NCBI GenBank assembly: GCA_963680875.1
Contig: OY804580.1
Location: 110,177,534 to 110,241,533 of the forward strand
Origin: Bathymodiolus brooksi
Taxonomy: Eukaryota > Mollusca > Bivalvia > Mytilida > Modiolidae
Direction: 5' to 3'
Length of the DNA: 64,000 nucleotides
Each line of letters opens with the position of its first letter. Positions within the stretch are counted from its first letter, which is position 1. The notes under the pieces were generated by a model. The model was not told where the DNA came from. It did not search any database and worked only from the letters and a program-made list of their open reading frames with translations. The position numbers and the translations under genes were made by a program. Positions 53,256 to 64,000 of the stretch are shown one piece after another.

Positions 53256-56200
53256 GGACATCACAACATGAATGAAAAACGTGAACACATGTAATACGAC
53301 AACATTGAACAACATGAACCGAAGGACATCACATCATGAACAAAAACGTGAACACATGTAATAAGACAGCATTGAACAACATGAACCCCAGGACATCACA
53401 ACATGAACAAAAAACGTGAACACATGTAATAAGACAACATTGAACAACATGAACCTCAGGACATCACACCATCAACAAAAAACGTGAACACATGTAATAA
53501 GACAACATTGAACAACATGAACCCCAGGACATCACAACATGAACAAAAAACGTGAACACATGTAATAAGACAACATTGAACAACATGAACTTCAGGACAT
53601 CACAACATGAACAAAAAACGTGAACACATGTAATAAGACAACATTGAACAACATGAACTTCAGGACATCACAACATAAACACAAAACGTGAACACATGTA
53701 ATAAGACAACATTGAACAACATGAACCCCAGGACATCACAACATGAACAAAAAACGTGAACACATGTAATAAGACAACATTGAACAACATGAACTTCAGG
53801 ACATCACAACATGAACAAAAAGCGTGAACACATGTAATAAGACAACTTTGAACAACATGAAACCAAGGACATCACAACATGAACAAAAAACGTGAACACA
53901 TGTAATAAGACAACATTGAACAACATGAACCCCAGGACATCAAAACATGAACAAAAATCGTGAACACATGTAATAAGACAACATTGAACAACATGAACCC
54001 CAGGACATTACAACATGAACAAAAAACGTGAACACATGTAATAAGACACCGTTGAACAACATGAACCCCAGGACATCACAACATGAACAAAAAACGTGAA
54101 CACGTGTAATAAGACAACATTGAACAACATGAACCCCAGGACATCACACCATGAACAAAAAACGTGAACACATGTAATAAGACAACATTGAACAACATGA
54201 ACCCCAGGACATCACAACATGAACAAAAAACGTGAACACATGTAATAAGACAACATTGAACAACATGAGCCCCAGGACATCACCACATGAACAAAAAACG
54301 TGAACACATATAATAAGACAACATTGAACAACATGAACCCCAGGACATCACAACATGAACAAAAAACGTGAACACATGTAATAAGACAACATTGAACAAC
54401 ATGAACCCAAGACATCACAACATGAACAAAAAACGTGAACACATGTAATAAGAAAACATTGAACAACATGAACCCCAGGACTTCATAACATGAACAAAAA
54501 ACGTGAACACATGTAATAAGACACCATTGAACAACATGAACCCCAGGACATCACAACATGAACAAAAAACGTCAATACATGTAATAAGACAACATTGAAC
54601 AACATGAACCCCAGGACATCACAACATGAACAAAAAACGTGAACACATGTAAAAAGACAACAATGAACAACATGAACTTCAGGGCATCACAACATGAACA
54701 AAAAACGTGAACACATGTAATAAGACAACATTGAACAACATGAACCCCAGGACATCACAACATGAACAAAAAACGTGAACACATGTAATAAGACAACATT
54801 GAACAACATGAACTTCAGGACATCACAACATGAACAAAAAACGTGAACACATGTAATAAGACAACATTGAACAACATGAACTTCAGGACATCACAACATA
54901 AACACAAAACGTGAACACATGTAATAAGACAACATTGAACAACATGAACCCCAGGACATCACAACATGAACAAAAAACGTGAACACATGTAATAAGACAA
55001 CATTGAACAACATGAACCCCAGGACATCACAACATGAACAAAAAACGTGAACACATGTAATAAGACAGCATTGAACAACATGAACCCCAGGACATCACAA
55101 CATGAACAAAAAACGTGAACACATGTAATAAGACAACATTGAACAACGTGAACCCCAGGACATCACAACATGAAAAAAAAACTTGAACACATATAATAAG
55201 ACAACATTGAACAACATGAACCCCAGGACATCACAACATGAACAAAAAACGTGAACACATGTAATAAGACAACATTGAACAACATGAACCTCAGGACATC
55301 ACACCATCAACAAAAAACGTGAACACATGTAATAAGACAACATTGAACAACATGAACCCCAGGACATCACAACATGAACAAAAAACGTGAACACATGTAA
55401 TAAGACAACATTGAACAACATGAACAAAAAACGTGAACACATCTAAAAAGACAACATTGAACAACATGAACTTCAGGACATCACAACATGAACAAAAAAC
55501 GTGAACACATGTAATAAGACAACATTGAACAACATGAACCCCAGGACATCACAACATGAACAAAAAACGTGAACACATGTAATAAGACAACATTGAACAA
55601 CATGAACTTCAGGACATCACAACATGAACAAAAAGCGTGAACACATGTAATAAGACAACATTGAACAACATGAAACCAAGGACATCACAACATGAACAAA
55701 AAACGTGAAAACATGTAATAAGACAACATTGAACAACATGAACCCCAGGACATCACAACATGAACAAAAAACATGAACACATGTAATAAGACAACATTAA
55801 ACAACATGAACCCCAGGACATCACAACATGAACAAAAAACGTGAACAAATGTAATAAGACAACATTGAACAACATGAACCCCAGGACATCAAAACATGAA
55901 CAAAAATCGTGAACACATGTAATAAGACAGCATTGAACAACATGAACCCCAGGACATCACAACATGAACAAAAAACGTGAACACATGTAATAAGACAACA
56001 TTGAACAACGTGAACCCCAGGACATCACAACATGAAAAAAAAACTTGAACACATATAATAAGACAACATTGAACAACATGAACCCCAGGACATCACAACA
56101 TGAACAAAAAACGTGAACACATGTAATAAGACAACATTGAACAACATGAACCTCAGGACATCACACCATCAACAAAAAACGTGAACACATGTAATAAGAC

Positions 56201-59200
56201 AACATTGAACAACATGAACCCCAGGACATCACAACATGAACAAAAAACGTGAACACATGTAATAAGACAACATTGAACAACATGAACTTCAGGACATCAC
56301 AACATGAACAAAAAGCGTGAACACATGTAATAAGACAACATTGAACAACATGAAACCAAGGACATCACAACATGAACAAAAAACGTGAACACATGTAATA
56401 AGACAACATTGAACAACATGAACAAAAAACGTGAACACATCTAAAAAGACAACATTGAACAACATGAACTTCAGGACATCACAACATGAACAAAAAACGT
56501 GAACACATGTAATAAGACAACATTGAACAACATGAACCCCAGGACATCACAACATGAACAAAAAACGTGAACACATGTAATAAGACAACATTGAACAACA
56601 TGAACTTCAGGACATCACAACATGAACAAAAAGCGTGAACACATGTAATAAGACAACATTGAACAACATGAAACCAAGGACATCACAACATGAACAAAAA
56701 ACGTGAACACATGTAATAAGACAACATTGAACAACATGAACCCCAGGACATCACAACATGAACAAAAAACATGAACACATGTAATAAGACAACATTAAAC
56801 AACATGAACCCCAGGACATCACAACATGAACAAAAAACGTGAACAAATGTAATAAGACAACATTGAACAACATGAACCCCAGGACATCAAAACATGAACA
56901 AAAATCGTGAACACATGTAATAAGACAACATTGAACAACATGAACCCCAGGACATTACAACATGAACAAAAAACGTGAACACATGTAATAAGACACCGTT
57001 GAACAACATGAACCCCAGGACATCACAACATGAACAAAAAACGTGAACACATGTAATAAGACAAAATTGAACAACATGAGCCCCAGGACATCACCACATG
57101 AACAAAAAACGTGAACACATATAATAAGACAACATTGAACAACATGAACCCCAGGACATCACAACATGAACAAAAAACGTGAACACATGTAATAAGACAA
57201 CATTGAACAACATGAACCCAAGACATCACAACATGAACAAAAAACGTGAACACATGTAATAAGACAACATTGAACAACATGAACCCCAGGACTTCATAAC
57301 ATGAACAAAAAACGTGAACACATGTAATAAGACACCATTGAACAACATGAACCCCAGGACATCACAACATGAACAAAAAACGTCAATACATGTAATAAGA
57401 CAACATTGAACAACATGAACCCCAGGACATCACAACATGAACAAAAAACGTGAACACATGTAATAAGACAACATTGAACAACATGAACTTCAGGGCATCA
57501 CAACATGAACAAAAAACGTGAACACATGTAATAAGACAACATTGAACAACATGAACTTCAGGACATCACAACATGAACAAAAAACGTGAACACATGTAAT
57601 AAGACAACATTGAACAACATGAACCCCAGGACATCACAACATGAACAAAAAACGTGAACACATATAATAAGACAACATTGAACAACATGAACCCCAGGAC
57701 ATCACAACATGAACAAAAAACGTGAACACATGTAATAAGACAGCATTGAACAACATGAACCCCAGGACATCACAACATGAACAAAAAACGTGAACACATG
57801 TAATAAGACAACATTGAACAACGTGAACCCCAGGACATCACAACATGAACAAAAAACGTGAACACATGTAATAAGACAACATTGAACAACATGTACCCCA
57901 GGACATCACAACATGAACAAAAAACGTGAACACATGTAATAAGACAACATTGAACAACATGAAACCAAGGACATCACAACATGAACAAAAAACGTGAATA
58001 TATGTAATAAGACAACATTGAACAACATGAACCCCAGGATATCACACCATCAACAAAAAACGTGAACACATGTAATAAGACAACATTGAACAACATGAAC
58101 CCCAGGACATCACAATATGAACAAAAAACGTGAACACATGTAATAAGACAACATTGAACATCATGAACCCCAGGACATCACAACATGAACAAAAAACGTG
58201 AACACATGTAATAAGACAACATTGAACAACATGAACCTCAGGACATCACAACATGAACAAAAAACGTGAACACATGTAATAAGACAACATTGAACAACAT
58301 GAACCCCAGGACATCACAACATGAACAAAAAACGTGAACACATGTAATAAGATAACATTGAACAACATGAACCCCAGGACATCACAACATGAATAAAAAA
58401 CGTGAACACATGTAATAAGACAACATTGAACAACATGAACCCCAGGACATCACAACATGAACAAAAAACGTGAACACATGTAATAAGACAACATTGAACA
58501 ACATGAACCCCAGGACATCACAACATGAACAAAAAACGTGAAAACATGCAATAAGACAACATTGAACAACATGAACCTCAGGACATCACAACATGAACAA
58601 AAAACCTGAACACATGTAATAAGACAACATTGAACAACATGAACCCCAGGACATCACAACATGAACAAAAAACGTGAACACATGTAATAAGACAACATTG
58701 AACAACATGAACCCCAGGACATCACAACATGAACAAAAAACGTGAACACATGTAATAAGACAACATTGAACAACATGAACAAAAAACGTGAACACATCTA
58801 AAAAGACAACATTGAACAACATGAACTTCAGGACATCACAACATGAAAAAAAAACGTGAACACATGTAATAAGACAACATTGAACAACATGAACCCCAGG
58901 ACATCACAACATGAACAAAAAACGTGAACACATATAATAAGACAACATTGAACAACATGAACCCCAGGACATCACAACATGAACAAAAAACGTGAACACA
59001 TGTAATAAGACAACATTGAACAACATGAACCCAAGACATCACAACATGAACAAAAAACGTGAACACATGTAATAAGAAAACATTGAACAACATGAACCCC
59101 AGGACTTCATAACATGAACAAAAAACGTGAACACATGTAATAAGACACCATTGAACAACATGAACCCCAGGACATCACAACATGAACAAAAAACGTCAAT

Positions 59201-62200
59201 ACATGTAATAAGACAACATTGAACAACATGAACCCCAGGACATCACAACATGAACAAAAAACGCGAACACATGTAAAAAGACAACAATGAACAACATGAA
59301 CTTCAGGGCATCACAACATGAACAAAAAACGTGAACACATGTAATAAGACAACATTGAACAACATGAACCCCAGGACATCACAACATGAACAAAAAACGT
59401 GAACACATGTAATAAGACAACATTGAACAACATGAACCCCAAGACATCACAACATGAACAAAAAACGTGAACACATATAATAAGACAACATTGAACAATA
59501 TGAACCCCAGGACATCACAACATGAACAAAAAACGTGAACACATGTAATAAGACAGCATTGAACAACATGAACCCCAGGACATCACAACATGAACAAAAA
59601 ACGTGAACACATGTAATAAGACAACATTGAACAACATGAACCCCAGAACATCACAACATGAACAAAAAACGTGAACACATGTAATAAGACAACATTGAAC
59701 AACATGAACCTCAGGACATCACACCATCAACAAAAAACGTGAACACATGTAATAAGACAACATTGAACAACATGAACCCCAGGACATCACAACATGAACA
59801 AAAAACGTGAACACATGTAATAAGACAACATTGAACAACATGAACAAAAAACGTGAACACATCTAAAAAGACAACATTGAACAACATGAACTTCAGGACA
59901 TCACAACATGAACAAAAAACTTGAACACATGTAATAAGACAACATTGAACAACATGAACCCAGGACATCACAACATGAACAAAAAGCGTGAACACATGTA
60001 ATAAGACAACATTGAACAACATGAACTTCAGGACATCACAACATGAACAAAAAGCGTGAACACATGTAATAAGACAACATTGAACAACATGAAACCAAGG
60101 ACATCACAACATGAACAAAAAACGTGAACACATGTAATAAGACAACATTGAACAACATGAACCCCAGGACATCACAACATGAACAAAAAACATGAACACA
60201 TGTAATAAGACAACATTAAACAACATGAACCCCAGGACATCACAACATGAACAAAAAACGTGAACAAATGTAATAAGACAACATTGAACAACATGAACCC
60301 CAGGACATCAAAACATGAACAAAAATCGTGAACACATGTAATAAGACAACATTGAACAACATGAACCCCAGGACATTACAACATGAACAAAAAACGTGAA
60401 CACATGTAATAAGACACCGTTGAACAACATGAACCCCAGGACATCACAACATGAACAAAAAACGTGAACACATGTAATAAGACAAAATTGAACAACATGA
60501 GCCCCAGGACATCACCACATGAACAAAAAACGTGAACACATATAATAAGACAACATTGAACAACATGAACCCCAGGACATCACAACATGAACAAAAAACG
60601 TGAACACATGTAATAAGACAACATTGAACAACATGAACCCAAGACATCACAACATGAACAAAAAACGTGAACACATGTAATAAGACAACATTGAACAACA
60701 TGAACCCCAGGACTTCATAACATGAACAAAAAACGTGAACACATGTAATAAGACACCATTGAACAACATGAACCCCAGGACATCACAACATGAACAAAAA
60801 ACGTCAATACATGTAATAAGACAACATTGAACAACATGAACCCCAGGACATCACAACATGAACAAAAAACGTGAACACATGTAATAAGACAACATTGAAC
60901 AACATGAACTTCAGGGCATCACAACATGAACAAAAAACGTGAACACATGTAATAAGACAACATTGAACAACATGAACTTCAGGACATCACAACATGAACA
61001 AAAAACGTGAACACATGTAATAAGACAACATTGAACAACATGAACCCCAGGACATCACAACATGAACAAAAAACGTGAACACATATAATAAGACAACATT
61101 GAACAACATGAACCCCAGGACATCACAACATGAACAAAAAACGTGAACACATGTAATAAGACAGCATTGAACAACATGAACCCCAGGACATCACAACATG
61201 AACAAAAAACGTGAACACATGTAATAAGACAACATTGAACAACGTGAACCCCAGGACATCACAACATGAACAAAAAACGTGAACACATGTAATAAGACAA
61301 CATTGAACAACATGTACCCCAGGACATCACAACATGAACAAAAAACGTGAACACATGTAATAAGACAACATTGAACAACATGAAACCAAGGACATCACAA
61401 CATGAACAAAAAACGTGAATATATGTAATAAGACAACATTGAACAACATGAACCCCAGGATATCACACCATCAACAAAAAACGTGAACACGTGTAATAAG
61501 ACAACATTGAACAACATGAACCCCAGGACATCACAATATGAACAAAAAACGTGAACACATGTAATAAGACAACATTGAACATCATGAACCCCAGGACATC
61601 ACAACATGAACAAAAAACGTGAACACATGTAATAAGACAACATTGAACAACATGAACCCCAGGACATCACAACATGAACAAAAAACGTGAACACATGTAA
61701 TAAGACAACATTGAACAACATGAACCCCAGGACATCACAACATGAACAAAAAACGTGAACACATGTAATAAGATAACATTGAACAACATGAACCCCAGGA
61801 CATCACAACATGAATAAAAAACGTGAACACATGTAATAAGACAACATTGAACAACATGAACCCCAGGACATCACAACATGAACAAAAAACGTGAACACAT
61901 GTAACAAGACAACATTGAACAACATGAACCCCAGGACATCACAACATGAACAAAAAACGTGAAAACATGCAATAAGACAACATTGAACAACATGAACCTC
62001 AGGACATCACAACATGAACAAAAAACGTGAACACATGTAATAAGACAACATTGAACAACATGAACCCCAGGACATCACAACATGAACAAAAAACGTGAAC
62101 ACATGTAATAAGACAACATTGAACAACATGAACCCCAGGACATCACAACATGAACAAAAAACATGAACACATGTAATAAGACAACATTGAACAACATGAA

Positions 62201-64000
62201 CAAAAAACGTGAACACATCTAAAAAGACAACATTGAACAACATGAACTTCAGGACATCACAACATGAAAAAAAAACGTGAACACATGTAATAAGACAACA
62301 TTGAACAACATGAACCCCAGGACATCACAACATGAACAAAAAACGTGAACACATATAATAAGACAACATTGAACAACATGAACCCCAGGACATCACAACA
62401 TGAACAAAAAACGTGAACACATGTAATAAGACAACATTGAACAACATGAACCCAAGACATCACAACATGAACAAAAAACGTGAACACATGTAATAAGAAA
62501 ACATTGAACAACATGAACCCCAGGACTTCATAACATGAACAAAAAACGTGAACACATGTAATAAGACACCATTGAACAACATGAACCCCAGGACATCACA
62601 ACATGAACAAAAAACGTCAATACATGTAATAAGACAACATTGAACAACATGAACCCCAGGACATCACAACATGAACAAAAAACGTGAACACATGTAAAAA
62701 GACAACAATGAACAACATGAACTTCAGGGCATCACAACATGAACAAAAAACGTGAACACATGTAATAAGACAACATTGAACAACATGAACCCCAGGACAT
62801 CACAACATGAACAAAAAACGTGAACACATGTAATAAGACAACATTGAACAACATGAACCCCAAGACATCACAACATGAACAAAAAACGTGAACACATATA
62901 ATAAGACAACATTGAACAATATGAACCCCAGGACATCACAACATGAACAAAAAACGTGAACACATGTAATAAGACAGCATTGAACAACATGAACCCCAGG
63001 ACATCACAACATGAACAAAAAACGTGAACACATGTAATAAGACAACATTGAACAACATGAACCCCAGAACATCACAACATGAACAAAAAACGTGAACACA
63101 TGTAATAAGACAACATTGAACAACATGAACCTCAGGACATCACACCATCAACAAAAAACGTGAACACATGTAATAAGACAACATTGAACAACATGAACCC
63201 CAGGACATCACAACATGAACAAAAAACGTGAACACATGTAATAAGACAACATTGAACAACATGAACAAAAAACGTGAACACATCTAAAAAGACAACATTG
63301 AACAACATGAACTTCAGGACATCACAACATGAACAAAAAACTTGAACACATGTAATAAGACAACATTGAACAACATGAACCCAGGACATCACAACATGAA
63401 CAAAAAGCGTGAACACATGTAATAAGACAACATTGAACAACATGAACTTCAGGACATCACAACATGAACAAAAAGCGTGAACACATGTAATAAGACAACA
63501 TTGAACAACATGAAACCAAGGACATCACAACATGAACAAAAAACGTGAACACATGTAATAAGACAACATTGAACAACATGAACCCCAGGACATCACAACA
63601 TGAACAAAAAACATGAACACATGTAATAAGACAACATTAAACAACATGAACCCCAGGACATCACAACATGAACAAAAAACGTGAACAAATGTAATAAGAC
63701 AACATTGAACAACATGAACCCCAGGACATCAAAACATGAACAAAAATCGTGAACACATGTAATAAGACAACATTGAACAACATGAACCCCAGGACATTAC
63801 AACATGAACAAATAACGTGAACACATGTAATAAGACACCGTTGAACAACATGAACCCCAGGACATCACAACATGAACAAAAAACGTGAACACATGTAATA
63901 AGACAAAATTGACCAACATGAGCCCCAGGACAAAAAACGTGAACACATGTAATAAGACACCATTGAACAACATGAACCCCAGGACATCACAACATGAACA
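53256..64000. repeat. 68-bp A-rich satellite array (satellite 3), right end outside the window
   Basis: About 158 head-to-tail copies of a 68-bp unit containing 'catgaaccccaggacatcac', 'aacatgaacaaaaaacgtga' and 'acacatgtaataagacaaca'. One consensus copy counts as 34 A, 16 C, 9 G and 9 T. Common variants are 'aacttcagg', 'aaaccaagg' and 'aacctcagg' for 'aaccccagg', 'aaagcgtg' for 'aaacgtg', 'caccatcaac' for 'caacatgaac', and 'acatctaaaaag'. The unit contains 'aacatgaac' twice, 22 bp apart, and short 46-bp units arise by loss of the DNA between them. Since 68 is not a multiple of three, open frames stay short (up to 103 residues) and are not genes. Confidence 0.98.
56380..63930. repeat. 3.42-kb higher-order repeat in satellite 3
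   Basis: The ordered variant string from about 56380 recurs at an offset of 3421-3422 bp through about 63930. Landmarks are the 'atctaaaaag' monomer (56441, 59863, 63284) and matching blocks at 57023/60444, 58586/62007, 58836/62257 and 59711/63132. This makes about 2.2 copies of a roughly 50-monomer unit. The right copy departs at about 63914, where 'ccccaggacaaaaaacgtg' shows a deletion. An older, looser duplication links 54212-54580 with 57023-57390 (offset about 2811-2815). Confidence 0.88.

Noticed and set aside
59711..60022. 103-residue and 85-residue minus-strand open frames in the 68-bp array
   Set aside because: They recur at every higher-order copy because the repeat recurs, and have no coding features beyond hydrophobic low complexity.
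53256..64000. CENP-B box suggesting a centromeric satellite
   Set aside because: No match to the CENP-B box consensus was seen in the 68-bp or 66-bp monomers, so a centromere role cannot be supported from sequence.

Overview
The window reads as repeat-rich eukaryotic DNA, most likely from a bivalve mollusc and probably a mussel (Mytilus-like). The reasons are AT-rich introns with GT/AG junctions, tRNA-headed SINEs whose tails end in a 'ggcgttaaac' block, and several decayed copies of a retroelement 3' region that I recognise from mussel sequence. The species call is inference. Nothing prokaryotic, no functional tRNA or rRNA gene, and no CRISPR array is visible. About 77% of the window is three unrelated satellite arrays.

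Layout. (1) 1-36808: array of a 66-bp A-rich monomer, already running at the window start, with several layers of higher-order duplication and one 180-bp island of a different 92-bp repeat (10361-10540). (2) 36809-38899: AT-rich DNA holding a broken minus-strand chromodomain coding sequence (36978-37322) about 170 bp from the array edge. (3) 38900-46260: the one convincing gene, a small secreted basic four-cysteine protein. It has a TATA box (39902), a signal-peptide exon (39957-40043) and a final exon (45899-46186). A second, related signal-peptide exon lies at 44143-44248. Introns and flanks carry a duplicated 0.87-kb segment, a TA-flanked MITE, an inverted partial copy, another direct repeat pair, SINE pieces and a foldback. 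(4) 46384-48421: array of a 49-bp monomer starting about 125 bp beyond the gene's polyadenylation signal. (5) 48422-53255: gene-poor DNA with a 184-bp tandem duplication, a near-complete SINE, a degenerate reverse transcriptase fragment and four decayed copies of one retroelement tail in both orientations. (6) 53256-64000: array of a 68-bp A-rich monomer with a 3.42-kb higher-order repeat, continuing past the window end.

The long open frames across the first array exist because 66 is a multiple of three and the monomer has no stop in several frames. They should not be read as genes. The most interesting items are the secreted-protein gene with its two alternative signal exons, the chromodomain remnant beside the satellite, and the layered higher-order structure of all three satellites.
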